The notes: generated by a model not told the origin, from the letters alone. A stretch of DNA of 64,000 nt from Lunularia cruciata (GCA_948567375.1 OX419760.1:13578001-13642000); one strand, 5' to 3'; shown: positions 35,850 through 47,701, counted from the stretch's first letter. Numbers and translations: made by a program.

Positions 35850-38290
35850 AACCATGGTGGCAATGTCCAAGGTTAGCATTGCTATGCAACAACAAATTGA
35901 GCACCTTACTCAATTGTTGGATGAATAAGACCAGCAACAACAAGAGCACCTAGAGAGCACTATTTTGAGAAGATTGAATCCAATTTCCAAAACCTTAGGT
36001 ATTTGATAGCAAGAATCTCTTGGGCATAATGGAGAATTTTGTATTTGATTGTGAATGTTATTTTGAGGCTACAAATCTTCAAGATGAACAGAAATAAATT
36101 ATCTTAGCTTCAAACCAATTGGACGGAACAACAAAGCTATGATGGAAATTTTGAGTGGCATGAGCTGAAAGGCAGTTTGTTGCACCAATGTTGACATGGA
36201 AAGAATTCAAGGGTGCAATAATTGAATGATTCAAAGCAATCAATATCACATGACCTGCACAAGATAAGTTGGCAGAGTTGAAACATGTTGGTTTTATAAG
36301 AAGCTACATCACACAATTCTAGAACACCATTATGCAAATTCCACATATAATGGATAGTGAAGCGTTGGATTGATTTGTGAGGAGCTTGAAGTCATGAACT
36401 AAATTAGAAGGGACTATGTGAAAGCCAAAATACTTGGAAGAAGCCATGCAACTAGTAGAGTGCTTTGATTCCTTGGTTGCAACAACTTGGTCTTGACCTC
36501 AACCTTCACAAAACCAATTAGCACATTACATTCATGTGGAAGAGCCAGCATCAATGGAGATTGATGTCATCTAACGGATACCACTTGGTGCAACAAATTA
36601 AGAAAGATTGTGGCAAAATGGTGGTTGCTTTTCTTGTCACTAGATAAGACGTCATATTTCTGAATGTTCACTTAAGAATGTGCAATCTTGACAAATTGCC
36701 CAAATGGAGGTTGTGGAGTAGAATGATCAGGAAAACAAGGAATCCAAGTAGGAGATTTTGAGCCACCTATTGGGAACTTGATTAGTTCCAATGGGATCAA
36801 AGGCTTGACCTATGCAAGTTTGCTTCACTTGCAAGATACGGTATTTGATCATGGTTGTAGGATTTTGGTTGATTTTGGAAGTTCAAAAAATTCCATGTAT
36901 ATGCAATTTGCAAAGGAATTGAGTATTCCTATCATGACAATAATTGGAAGTAGATTGATGATGGCGGATGGTAGAAAGGGTTTGGCATTCCATACCTTGC
37001 ATCTAGTTACCTTCAAGGTTAGGAAGGAGTATTTAGAGTGTATGAGGTTCATAGTGGCACCTCTACACTATGATGTAATTTTGGTTTTGCTTTGGCTTGA
37101 AAGTCATAAGGTTCAATTTAAATGGGACCGATAACAAATTCAAGTACAACACCAAGGTAGGAATTTTTGATTAGGTTGTCTGGCACCTTTGAGTAAGACA
37201 CCTAAGAATAGTTAGCCCCAAGATGGGAAGTTTGTTAGGAAAGTAGCCATAGAGCAAGCTTTGAAAGAAGATAAGTCCCTAGATTGGAAGTTTGTTAGTG
37301 AAGTAGCTATAAAGCAAGCTTTGGAGGAAGATAAGTATATTTTTGCGGTATGGATCAAGCCAATTGGACAAGGAGAATCCGAGGAAAGTCAAGAACCTCA
37401 TCAAGCAATTGTTGATCAAATAGTTTAAGAGTTTAAGGACATGCTTCCGGATGATTTGCTGAAGGGACTACCCTCTGATTGTGGTATGCCCTTCAAGATT
37501 GAGTTATTGCCAAGGAGTACTGCAGTGAGTAGATCAATATATTGGCTCTCACCAAAGAAGTTGGAGGAGTTGCAAACAACACTTATGGGGTTTTTGGAGA
37601 AGGATTTCAAACAACATAGTACATCTCCTTGAGAAGCATTGGTACTATTCATTCCAAAGAAGGATGGAGGACTTCATAGTACATCTCCTTGAGAAGCATT
37701 GGTACTATTCATTCCAAAGAAGGATGGAGGACTTCATTTCTATATCAATTATCATGGATTCAATAAACAAATAGTGAAGAATGCATACCCCTTGTCTCAA
37801 ATTGATAACTTTCTTGATCAATTGAGTGGAGCACAATACTTTTCTAAGTTGGATCTTCATAGTGGCTATTGACAGATCTCAATTGATGTGAAAAAGATGT
37901 GCAAAAGACTTCATTTTTGCACAAGGTATGGGCATTTTAAATGGAGGTTCTACCTTTTGGGCTCACTAATGCTCCAACAATCTTCATGGCTCAAATGCAT
38001 TGGGTGTTGGATGGGCTATTAGATATGTATGTGGTGGTGTTCTTGGATGATACCTTTATCTATAGCAAGACAGAGGTAGAACACATGAATCACATGTGAG
38101 AATTCCTAAGATGACAGCAATAGTGGAAATTTTATTGCAAGAAATCAAAATGTGCCTTTTGGCAAAGGGAAGTTATTTTCTTAGGTCACAAGATCTCATC
38201 AAAGGGGATCAAGATGGAAGAGGAGAAAATCAAGGCCATTATTGATTGGACTACTCCAACGGATGCTACAAAAGTGTTCACTTCTTGCTC
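35850..38290 (+). pseudogene. Gag-protease-RT remnant of B1
   Basis: A gag part (35850-36700) with a degraded zinc knuckle leads to a protease-like segment (36778-37134) with ILVDFGSSKNSMYMQ in place of the usual D-S/T-G active site. An RT part (about 37420-38190) follows, with AYPLSQIDNFLDQLSGAQYF and VVFLDDTFIYSKT (LDD intact). Stops and frame changes are frequent. A perfect 60-bp tandem duplication sits in the RT fingers at 37617-37736. The frame breaks into integrase C-terminal sequence near 38280, marking a deletion of RNase H and the integrase core. Confidence 0.7.
37617..37736 (+). repeat. Perfect 60-bp tandem duplication in the B1 RT
   Basis: The unit starting TAGTACATCTCCTTGAG and ending GGATGGAGGACTTCA occurs twice without a single difference (37617-37676 and 37677-37736). 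Sixty bases equal 20 codons. The absence of any mutation, in an otherwise decayed copy, points to a recent event or an assembly artefact. Confidence 0.85.
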
Positions 38291-38389
38291 CTCCTCCATG
38301 TCATATCCCTTATACTTCAACCTTCTTGACCACCATATCCCAATCCCTCCAACAAGCCAAATCTCATCTCCTTGTTGCTCAGAATTGGT

Positions 38390-38436
38390 CACAATGATGG
38401 TGGTCCGCACCCTATATGCGGACCACCATCATTGTG
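38390..38436. repeat. Perfect 20-bp palindrome with 7-base loop
   Basis: CACAATGATGGTGGTCCGCA (38390-38409) and its exact reverse complement (38417-38436) flank CCCTATA. In the B4 copy the corresponding integrase segment (around 63110-63150) has no such foldback. Confidence 0.9.
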
Positions 38437-38689
38437 ATCTCACTTTTCAACTTGGTGATAAAGTCATGCTCTCCTCGGTAACCTACTCCTACCTCTTGAT
38501 ACCCAAGTTTGTAAACTTGCTCCTAATTGGATAGGACCCTTTGATATTATCTCTCTTGTTGCTTATTAACTTGCCTTGCTTTGTCATATGCATATCCACC
38601 CTATCTTTCACATTTCCAAGTTGAAACCCATTCTTCCTAATCCATCTTCTTTTCCTTCTTGTGTTCAACCTCCTCCTTCTCCTCAAAGG

Positions 38690-38807
38690 GTCCTATCAAA
38701 TTAGGAATGAGTTTATAAACTTGGGTATCCAACGGGAGGGGTAGGCTACTAAAGGAGAGCATGATCTTATCACCGACTTGAAAATTAAGATCACCTCCAA
38801 AGTTTGT
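38690..38807 (-). repeat. Inverted duplicate of the B integrase tail next to the 3' LTR of B1
   Basis: The forward strand reads GGGTCCTATCAAATTAGGA, GGGTATCCAACGGGAGGGG and GAGAGCATGATCTTATCACC. This is the reverse complement of 38455-38545 (GGTGATAAAGTCATGCTCTCC onward). The segment therefore folds back on the preceding sequence and replaces the chromodomain and polypurine tract expected here. Confidence 0.7.
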
Positions 38808-39147
38808 AAGGGCTAACAAAGTAGCAAATAGGACAAATTAGCCTAGAATATTCCAAAAGAATCTAGGAAGCTTCTTGGAAAGTTTCTTGGCTAGCTTAGT
38901 TTGCACCCCAAGTAGGTAGTTTCTAGAAGGAAGCTTTTAGAAGCTTCCAACTAGCTTAGCTTACATGCCAAGTAAGCGACTTCTAGAAAGAAACTTCTTG
39001 AGAAGCTTCTCGATTAACTTGGCTTACACTCCAAGAAAGCAATTTAAGGAAGATTCTTGAGAAGCTTCTCAAGATCTTATATACTTTTTATAAATACCAA
39101 AGCCAAAGCTCATGCTAAGCATTCAAAGTTTCACACACTCAAGTATT
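38808..39147 (+). repeat. 3' LTR of B1, left part, interrupted by A1
   Basis: The sequence from AGGGCTAACAAAGTAG to CACTCAAGTAT(T) matches the B-family LTR and breaks exactly at A1. The remaining LTR end (CCCAATGTGATC ... CTTTTACA) is at 45755-45808. About 30 bases of the LTR start are missing at the junction with the inverted segment. Confidence 0.8.
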
Positions 39148-39880
39148 TGTAATACCAAGAGCTAGCCATATGATCTAGATGTGAAATTCGGTTTGTTAAC
39201 ATCTAGAATGATGTTATACATGATGGTCAAAATAGATAACATAGAAATATCACCAAAAGAGTACTTCTACTAATAGGTCAAAAACCAAAATAGACTTGAG
39301 AACCTTAGAACTAATAGCTAGACATATGATTTAAAGGTGACAATTGGTTTGGTAACATCAAGAAGAATGTTACACATGATGGACTAAACAGATCAGAAAA
39401 AGGTATCACCAATAGGGGACTTCTACTAATAGAGTAGGAACCAAAATATGCCTGAAATCTTTGAAGGCAATTTTGGAGGCCTAAACGGATGAATTAGGCC
39501 TCAAAAATGTGTAGATTCCTCCCAAACAAAGAAAAAGTTGGCCTTCCTTCTCCCTGCTTTGTCTCCTTGAGAGCTTTCCAACGGTACCTTACGTGATTTT
39601 GAGATTCCTACAAGAAGATTCCCTAAAATATTCTCTCCAATCAAAGCTTGTTTGACTAACCAGATAGGACCTAGACCAGACATGTCACCCATCCAAGTAG
39701 GTAATCCAAGGGTGGAGCTTGCTGACATGTCACCTATTTGTGTCCCTAATCCTATGGTGGAGCTTCCTTGGAGGAGATCCTCTTTGTCGATATAATAAAG
39801 AGAAGGTGCTCCTTTGGGGCATCAAATGTTTGAGTGTGCAATCTGTGTTTTCTCTCTTCTCTTGTCCTCGAAGTATTATA
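39148..39880 (+). repeat. 5' LTR of A1
   Basis: Starts TGTAATACCAAGAGCTAGCC and ends CTCGAAGTATTATA (TATTACA in the other copies). TATATAATAAAGAGAAGG just before GTGCTCC near 39790-39815 is a likely promoter TATA element of the element. Confidence 0.9.
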
Positions 39881-39881
39881 A

Positions 39882-39893
39882 TGGTATCAGAGC
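39882..39893 (+). promoter_or_regulatory. Primer-binding site of A1
   Basis: TGGTATCAGAGC follows the LTR with one base between. It is the exact complement expected for plant initiator tRNA-Met. Confidence 0.9.
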
Positions 39894-40020
39894 AAGTGTT
39901 TTAGTCCAAGAGAGTGGATCACCCCTCTTGGAATAGCACAAACTACTGAAACTAAGTAATTTGAGGTGGAGAACATAGAGTAATTGCTAGACTTAGGAAG
40001 GACTTTAGAGAGCGGATGGG

Positions 40021-40450
40021 ATGGATGCACCGGGAGTACAATTTCCTGCACTTTGCTTTCCATTCTTAAACCCATTTCACATCAAGGTTATGTACATCCA
40101 GCGTGAGTAGATGAGGGTATTGCTAGTTTATCACTTTGGTGCAGAATTCATGGACAGAGTGATGAACTCACCGAACCCGGTGATTCTACCTATGGTGATA
40201 TACGACAGAGAGTGGGATTTGACAATCTACATTCTATTATGATAATATGGATATGAATGTCCCGAATCCTCTCCCTTTCAACACTCAAGTAGAAATCCGT
40301 TATGTAGTGAGACTGAAAGTGATGTTTAGAGATTTTGTGGTTAGGAATTTTGGTGAGGAGTATTATCAATGAGTGATAGCTTCTGAGGTCCCAATGGTAG
40401 TTCCGATAGTTTCTGTGCCTTCCATAGTGATTACATTGACTCTGTATTGA
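40021..40450 (+). pseudogene. Extra pre-gag reading frame (ORF0) of A1
   Basis: Between the primer-binding site and gag, the ATG at 40021 opens a frame of about 143 codons that ends at the TGA at 40448-40450, 33 bases before the gag ATG. It is readable as protein with FNPLPFNTQVE-like, FRDFVVRNFGEEYYQ and VIASEVPMVVP stretches. One in-frame TAG and a one-base shift (near 40240, shared with A2) interrupt it. The same frame exists in A2 with mostly silent or conservative changes. I do not recognise a domain. Typical chromoviruses go directly from the leader into gag. Confidence 0.5.
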
Positions 40451-40483
40451 AGTAGACATTAGCAATTGAGTGTTACAAGAACC

Positions 40484-41640
40484 ATGGATCCGTAATTGCA
40501 AGAGCTGGTGCAAGGAATGCAAGGGATGTTGAATGAATTTCGAGAGATTAAGATGACCATGGAGACATTACAAAGTCAAGTGCAGATCCTCAGGAACAAT
40601 CATGCCATGCAAGAAGAAGAGCCATCTCAAAACCCAATACCTACGACTGAAGTACTTGGAGAGGTACCCATGCCTACAAACCCTATCAACGATGAAGCCA
40701 CATTGCTACTCCGGATGAAGAAGACCTGCAACATTGAGCCTTACAAGGTGCAGCGTACGATAGGAGTAGTGGAAAATTGGATCTTGAGAATGAATCAATA
40801 TTTCCTATTGTTCTCAACAGAGATCACAAAGCATGTTGCATGTGTGTTTGCATATGGGTACTTGACTAATAAAGCCCTCACATGGTATGATGCTTGGGAA
40901 TAATCCATGCTTGTAGAAAGAAGGGAGGGCACATGGATAGCAATGCAAAAAGGATTGCTGAAGAATTTCCAATCGGTGGATTCTTTGCAGATGGCTTGAA
41001 CCTGACTATGGGGATTGAGATAGAAGAATAGCATACAAGAGTATGTGGAGGCATTTCTGGATCTACAAGTCACAATTACCAACATGAGTCTAGTAGAGGC
41101 TCTTGAAAATTTCAAACGAGGGTTGAAAGAGCGGATTCTCCAAGAAGTCATGGTGCAAAATCCTCGCACGGTATTTAAAGCCATTGCTTGTGGGTAGAGA
41201 ATAGTAGGAGCATTAGGTGGAGGCAAAGAAGTAGTTCCACCTCAACATTATCGGGCAGAAATGCCACACATGGGTGGACTAGTACCGATGGAATTGGGCA
41301 ACCTTTGATTCCGGGATCAAGGAGCATGACCGCTTCAAGGGGAGCGGGGACGGGTAGAAGAACAAAGAGATGGAGTCCCACGAGGAGAAGAGACTCAAGG
41401 AGAACAACACCGTTGTTATAATTGTGGCCGTATTGGGCACATATCTACCAACTTTTGCACTCGTTTCCCTAGAGGCCCTCGGCCTTCGTACAAGCAATCT
41501 TTGAACAACATGGAGAGGCACATTGAAGAGGAGGAGGTGGAAATCACTTCGGAAAACAAAGATCGCCAAGTAAATGTACCTTGCGGCCTTACTAGGTCAA
41601 TAAGGAAGCAGAGAAGTGAGGGAAGGAAGAAGAATAATGC
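40484..41640 (+). pseudogene. Gag of A1
   Basis: The ATG at 40484 is followed at codon 4 by TAA. After it the frame reads ELVQGMQGMLNEF, METLQSQVQIL and a retrotransposon gag region (ENWILRMNQYF, GYLTNKALTWYDAWE). Further stops occur, for example TAA in place of the CGA seen in A2 after TGGGAA. The zinc knuckle at 41414-41458 reads CYNCGRIGH with the last Cys changed to Phe. Gag would form the particle and bind the RNA. Confidence 0.8.
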
Positions 41641-41649
41641 GCAAAGATC

Positions 41650-44600
41650 CCAAAGGCAACCTCACAATTGATTGTCGTGAATGGAATCCTAGAAGGTAAT
41701 CAAGTGAGAGTATTAATAGATCCAAGAGCAACAGAGAATTTCTTGTCTCGCTCTGTTGCAATAAGATTGGGAATGGATCTAGAGAGAGATGGGAGTGAAG
41801 AAGTAGAGTTACCAAATGGGCAAACAGAGAGGATTGAATCATTACCTAGACGGGTAACCCTCTTTGTGGGAGAATATCAAGAAGCAATTGAGTGGCAAGT
41901 GATACAATTAGCTTGTTATGATACAATTTTAGGCATGCTATGGATGGAGTAGTACAACCCTATGGTGGATTGGAGGAAGAAAGTAGTGAGAACCCACCAA
42001 TGGTCAATCATTGGGGTTAAAGAAAAATCACACAAGCAAAAACTACCTCTATATGTCATAGGGACGGCAATTGTCTATAAGACCGATAAGATGTTTTATG
42101 GGTCTAATAAGAGAAGTCCAAAGTGCACAACTCGATAAACAAATTCTTGAGAAATTGAAGGATGTGGTGGATGAGTTTCAAGATGTCTTTCCCAATGATC
42201 TACCCTCAGATTACTACCAAAAAGACGAGTAGATCACAAAATTGAGACACTCCCGGGGAAGACACCTCCTTGTAAGGCCCCATATCGCCTATCACCTCAT
42301 GAGTTGGAGGAGTGTAAGACTCAAATTGAAGAGATGTTGCAGAAAGGGTTCATCCAACCTAGTGTATCACCATATGGGGCCCTTGTCTTGTTTGTGAAGA
42401 AGAAGGATGGTACAATGCACATGTGCATGGACTATCGAGGTCTCAATCAGCAAACAATGAAGAACAAATACCCCTTACCTCGCATGGATGACCTATTTCA
42501 TCAACTCCATGGAGCGAGATACTTCACCAAACTGGACTTGATAGCGGTTACAATCAAATCTAAATTGTAGAGGAGGGTGTGTACAAAACTGCCTTTCGAA
42601 CCAGGTATGGCCCCTTTGAGTATCTTGTGATGCCTTTTGGCCTCACCAATGCACCTACCACTTTCATGAGTCTAATGAATGACATATTTCGTCCATACTT
42701 GGATAATTCTATTATTGTCTTCTTGGATGATATCTTAGTATATAGTAGCACGATGACAGAACACAAACAACATCTACGAGAGGTCCTCCAAATTCTAAGA
42801 CAAAATCAATTGTATGCCAAAATCTCAAAGTGTGAGTTTGGCAAGTCTGAAGTAGACTACTTGGGGCAAAGAGTAAGTGCAGAGGGCATTCAAGTATTGA
42901 CAAATAAAATAGAGGTCATTCAAAAATGAAGTGCCCCAGAAGATTAGACTCAACTTAAGAGCTTCTTGGGGTTGACGGGATTCTATTGTAGATTTGTCAA
43001 GGACTTCTCCAAGGTTGCATAGCCTTTAACGGCACTACTTGGCAAGAGGAAGAAGTGGACATGGGGAACTGCACAAGAGTTGGCCTTTCAAGAATTGAAG
43101 ACCGCCTTGCTACATGCACCAATCTTGAAGTGATATGACCAAAAACGTCCAATCAAGTTGGCTACAGATGCATCAAGCGTAGCAATAGGAGCAGTCCTAC
43201 AACAAGAGTGGCATGACGGATAGCATCCAATTGCATATTTCTCTCGAAAGTTGTTACCGGCAGAGTGCAACTACCATACCATAGAATAAGAAGAGATGGC
43301 CATCATTCTAGCAACCAAGCATTGGAAGCACTATCTGGGTGAGGAGGGATTTGTAGTAGAGATAGACCACAAACCTCTAGTCTACCTCAAGACGCAGAAA
43401 GATCTATCTTGTCGCCAAATTTGGTGGGCAGAGTGGCAACAACGCTTCAACATGACAATCACCTACGTGGAAGGTAAGAAGCAACTTGCATATGCATTCA
43501 CCCGCATGCCAATGGCAAACAACTTGGTGGCAGAGGTTAAGATTAACCCTGAATTCTGGCAAGAGATTCTGGCTGCTGTAAAAACTGATCCATAGATTGT
43601 AGAAGCGCAATCATCCAAAGGTATCACCAGCACCCAAGGGCTCACCTTTTGGGATGGCGAATTATGGATCCCAAATGTCTCAGAATTGCGCACCACCATT
43701 CTAGCGGAATGTCATGATTTGACCATTGCAAGTCATGTTAGAGTGGACAAGACCTTGAATGCAATCAAGAGCCATTACTATTGGCCCAAGATGAGCAACA
43801 ACGTGATAGACTATGTGCATAGCTGCCTACTTTGTCAACAGAACAAAGCTTCTAATCAAGCTCCTACAGGGCTCCTTCAACCTCTTCCCACTCCTACCCA
43901 ACGTTGGGAACAAGTGAGTATGGATCTCGTCTGTGAATTACCCAAGACCACCTCAAGGTTTGACTCCATTGTGGTCTTTGTGGACCGGCTCAACAAAATG
44001 ATTCATGTACGCCCTACCACCAAGGAGGTGATTGCTCCACAACTAGCTCAATTATACTTAGATGCAGTCTTTGCTCACCATGGCTTGTCTAGAGTACTCA
44101 TCACCAATAGAGGCACCCAATTCACTAGTTTGTTTTGGCAAACACTCTATGGTTTCTTCAAAACCAAGTTGGTCATGTCTACAGCTTACCACCCACAAAT
44201 AGATGGCCAAACAGAGTGGGCTTATCGCACGATTGAAGACATGTTACGCGGCTTCACCTTAGAAGAGCAAGAGAGGTGGGACGACCTACTCCCGTTGGTG
44301 GAATTTGCTTATAACAATTCAGTGAATGCATCCATCCAGGTCACTCCGTTCTTCCTCATGTATGGTGAGCATCCCTTCATACCTTCTAGCTTGATGAAGA
44401 TCCGTCCAGTGGCTACCAAGGTCGATGCAGTCAACATATTTGTTTCTAGAATCCAACAAGGTGTGGAGAGCACCAAGCACAAATTACAGATTGCACAAAA
44501 TTGACAGAAGCAATATGCTGATGCACACCGTAGGCACATAGAGTTCAATTTTGGGGATCAAGTGTGGCTATCGACAACCAATCTCACATTAGTTGGACCT

Positions 44601-44998
44601 CGTAAGCTCAAACCTCGTTTTATTAGGCCTTTCTTGATTCTTTGTCGCATCAGCGCTATGGCTTATCACCTTGAGCTACCACCACACATGAAGATCCATC
44701 CAGTGTTCCATGTCTCCCTACTATGCAGATTTGCTCCCCGATCAGGCCAAGGTCATTCCACACAAGACATTTGACCTTGTCCGACACTCATTGATGGCAC
44801 AAAGGAATATGAAGTGGAGCGGATTCTCCAAAAATGCATGCGTGGTACTTGCCATCCGCGGGTGGAATATCTAGTACAATGGAAAGGTTACCCTCTCTAT
44901 GAAGCAACCTAGGTGCCCGCTGCCAATTTGGCACATGCATCGGTGTTGGTGCAAGTATTTGAGCAACAATTGCACAACAAGGACGTTGTGTCTTAAAA
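41650..44998 (+). pseudogene. Pol of A1: protease, RT, RNase H, integrase, chromodomain
   Basis: The protease (41668-41952) has LIDPRATENFLS where L-I-D-S/T-G-A is expected, so the active-site Gly is lost. RT spans about 42230-42930 with [28 protein letters not shown] and [11 protein letters not shown]. RNase H (43140-43500) keeps [16 protein letters not shown]. Integrase (43686-44504) keeps HSCLLCQQNK and SMDLVCELP, but has ITNRGTQF where the catalytic Asp should be and GQTEW with the Glu kept. A chromodomain (about 44800-44930) shows YEVERILQ, VEYLVQWKGYPLYEAT. Stops are scattered throughout. Confidence 0.85.
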
Positions 44999-45009
44999 GG
45001 ATGGAGGTC

Positions 45010-45749
45010 TATAATACCAAGAGCTAGCCATATGATCTAGATGTGAAATTCGGTTTGGTAACATCTAGAATGATGTTATACATGATGGTCAAAATAGATA
45101 AGATAGAAGTATCACCAAAAGAGTACTTCTACTAATAGGGCAAAAACCGAAATAAACTTGAGAACCTTAGAACCAATAACTAGACATATGATTTAAAGGT
45201 GAGAATTGGTTTGGTAACATCTAGAAAGATGTTACACATGATGGAATAAACAGATCAGAAAGAGGTATCACCAAAAGGAGACTTCTACTAATAGAGTAGG
45301 AACCGAAATATGCCTGAAATCTTTGACGGCAATTTTGGAGGCCTAAACAAATGAATTAGGCCTTGAAAATGTGCAGATCCCCCCCCTCATTAGAGGAAAG
45401 GCTGGCCTTCCCTCCCCCTTGCTTTGTTTCATCGAGAGGTTTCCAATAGTACCTTACTCATGTGATTCTGATATTCTTATAGAAAGATTCCCTAAAAGAT
45501 TCCATCCGGTCAAAGCTTGTTTGACCAACCAAATAGGACCTAGACCAGACATGTCACCCATCCAAGTAAGTAATCCAAAGGTGGAGCTTGCTGACATGTC
45601 ACCTATCTGTGTCCCTAATCCTATGGTGGAGCTTCATTGGAGGAGATCCTCTTTGTCTATATAATAAAGAGAAGGTGCTCCTTTGGAGCATCGAATGTTT
45701 GAGTGTGCAATCTGTGTTTTTTCTCTTCTCTTGTCCTCGGAGTATTACA
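45010..45749 (+). repeat. 3' LTR of A1
   Basis: Starts TATAATACCAAGAG (first dinucleotide TG changed to TA) and ends GGAGTATTACA. A purine-rich tract AAAAGGATGGAGGTC precedes it (44995-45009). Confidence 0.9.
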
Positions 45750-45754
45750 GTATC

Positions 45755-45808
45755 CCAATGTGATCTTCCATTCTCTTAATTTTTCTCCTTGGTATTGGTC
45801 TTTTACAA
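45755..45808 (+). repeat. 3' LTR of B1, right part
   Basis: CCCAATGTGATCTTCC to GGTCTTTTACA is the last part of a B-family LTR and continues 39147 after removal of A1 and one copy of its TSD. Confidence 0.8.
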
Positions 45809-45898
45809 GAGAGATCATCTTGCTAAGAGCAATCACTAACAAGAAAAAATTGTATAGCCTCTTTCCATCTTGAGTCTTGTAAAAGACTCAAGATTGAA
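45809..45898 (-). repeat. Short LINE copy 3 continuation and a 12-bp palindrome
   Basis: AGAGAGATCATCTTGCTAAGAGCAATC aligns with AGAAGGATCATTTTCCTGGAAGTAATC of LINE copy 1 (about 2811-2838), as expected if B1 split the LINE. At 45867-45894 ATCTTGAGTCTT and its exact reverse complement flank GTAA. Confidence 0.55.
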
Positions 45899-46261
45899 TG
45901 TAAAAGACCAAGACCAAAGAGGGAAATAAGAGAATGTAAGATCACATTGTGACAATTGAATGTGAGAAACTCCAAATCCTAGCATGAGCATTGGCTTTGG
46001 TATGTATAAAGAGCATACAAGGCTCTTGAGAAGTTTTCAAGAATTTTCCTTGAGTTACTTTCTTGGAGTGCAAGCCAAGTTAACCAAGAAGTTTCTCAAG
46101 AAGCTTCCCTTTGGAAGCCGCTTACTTGGCATGCAAGCTAAGCTAGTTGGGAAGCTTCCCAAGAAGTTTCCTAAATACTTCTAGAATATTCTAGGCTAAT
46201 TTGGCCTATTGCTACTTTGTTAGCACCAATTAACTTTGTCATTAAACTCTATATTGTTATA
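45899..46261 (-). repeat. 3' LTR of B3
   Basis: On the minus strand it starts TATAACAATATAGAG (TGTAACA in the other copies) at 46261 and ends GGTCTTTTACA at 45899. The sequence before it on the minus strand is the polypurine tract TAGTGGTGGGGGAATATA. Confidence 0.85.
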
Positions 46262-46299
46262 TATTCCCCCACCACTAGTTGGTGATATCCTTGTCACCA

Positions 46300-46820
46300 T
46301 TGAAGCTTTAAACTCCTAGATGGATGTTTAAAGCTTTAAAGAGGTTCCCATGTGGTATCATTAAGGGAATACCTTTTCCAAAGGACCTTGTACTTTGTAT
46401 GTTATTGACGGCCTTGTTGAATGTGACGTCGTGCAAGGATACGATCAACTTTGTACTCCTCATGATCATTGATAAGGACGTGAGGAGAAGGAGGTTGGAC
46501 ACAAGACAAAAAGAATATGGTTTAGGAACAAAGGGTTTCAACTTTGAAATGTGAAAGATAGGGTGGATGTGCATATGACAAAGCAAGGCAAGTCAATAAG
46601 CAATAGGAAAGATGAATTGTGTGACATCAAAGTCCTATCCAATTAGAAGTGAGTTTACAAACTTGGGCATCCAATGTGAGGGTTAGGTTACCAAAGGAGA
46701 GCATGACCTTATCACCAACTTGAAAGGTGAGATTACAATGATGGTGGTTTGTATATTGTTTTTGTCAATTTTGAGCAACAAGGAGATCAGATTTGGCTTG
46801 TTGGAGGGATTGGGATATAG
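46300..46820 (-). pseudogene. Chromodomain and integrase tail of B3
   Basis: The minus strand reads CHMHIHPIFHISKLKPFVP, the common Ty3/gypsy integrase tail (H..FHVS.LK), and then chromodomain remnants in the next 150 bases. The integrase frame breaks at 46820 where A2 inserted and continues at 53440. Confidence 0.75.
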
Positions 46821-47561
46821 TGTAATACCAAGGGTTAGCCATATGATCTAGATGTGAAATTCGGTTTGGTAACATCTAGAATGATGTTATACATGATGGT
46901 CAAAATATATCAGATAGAAGTATCACCAAAAGAGTACTTCTACTAATAGGGCAGAAACCAAAATAGACTTGAGAACCTTAGAACCAATAGCTAGACATAT
47001 GATTTAAAGGTGAGAATTGGTTTAGTAACATCTAGAAGGATGTTACACAAGATGGACTAAACAGATCAGAAAGAGGTATCACCAAAAGGGGACTTCTACT
47101 AATAGAGTAGGAACTGAAATATGCCTGAAATCTTTGAAGGCAATTTTGGAGGCCTAAACGGATGAATCACGCCTCAAAAATGTGCAAATTCCCCCCCCCC
47201 AATGGAGGAAAGGTTGGCCTTCCCTTCCCCCTGGTTTGTCTCGTCGAGAGCTTTCCAACGGTACCTTACTCATGTGATTCTGAGATTCCTACAAGAAGAT
47301 TACCTAAAAGATTCCCTCCGGTCAAAGCTCGTTTGACCAACCAGATAGGACCTAGACCAGACAGGCCACCCATCTAAGTAAGTAATCCAAGGGTGGAGCT
47401 TGCTGACATGTCACCTATTTGTGTCCCTAATCCTATGGTGGAGCTTCCTTGGAGGAGATCCTCTTTGTCTATATAATAAAGAGAAGGTGCTCCCTTGGGG
47501 CATCGAATGTTTGAGTGTGCAATCTGTGTTTTCTCTCTTCTCTTGTCCTCGGAGTATTACA
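46821..47561 (+). repeat. 5' LTR of A2
   Basis: Starts TGTAATACCAAGGGTTAGCC and ends CTCGGAGTATTACA. The GGGTTAGCC start distinguishes it from the GAGCTAGCC of A1 and marks a subfamily. Confidence 0.92.
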
Positions 47562-47562
47562 A

Positions 47563-47574
47563 TGGTATCAGAGC
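47563..47574 (+). promoter_or_regulatory. Primer-binding site of A2
   Basis: TGGTATCAGAGC, one base after the LTR, matches the complement of initiator tRNA-Met. Confidence 0.9.
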
Positions 47575-47701
47575 GAGTTTTCTATTCCAAGAGAGTGGAT
47601 CACCCCTCTTGGAATAGCACGAACTACTAAAACTGAGTAATTTGAGGTGGAGAACATAGAGTAATTGCTAGACTTAGAAAGGACTTTAGAGAGCGGATGG
47701 G

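Larger units (their letters stand above)
39148..45749 (+). mobile_element. Ty3/gypsy chromovirus A1 (structurally complete, decayed)
   Basis: The element has LTRs of about 735 bp at both ends, a tRNA-iMet primer-binding site, an extra pre-gag frame, then gag, protease, RT, RNase H, integrase and a chromodomain, in the order normal for chromoviruses. The flanks GTATT (39143-39147) and GTATC (45750-45754) are a 5-bp TSD with one change. The target was the 3' LTR of B1. The LTR pair differs at about 13 places in the first ~245 bases (counted by eye), more than in A2. Many in-frame stops mean it cannot move on its own. Confidence 0.9.
35173..45808 (+). mobile_element. Ty3/gypsy element B1, internally deleted and interrupted by A1
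   Basis: The 5' LTR is at 35173-35582 and is followed by a tRNA-iMet-type primer-binding site. The 3' LTR is at about 38808-39147 and resumes at 45755-45808 after the A1 insertion. The flanks AGAGG (35168-35172) and AGAGA (45809-45813) look like a 5-bp TSD with one change. Inside are remnants of gag, protease and RT. RNase H and most of integrase are deleted at about 38280. An inverted piece occupies 38690-38805. Confidence 0.75.
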
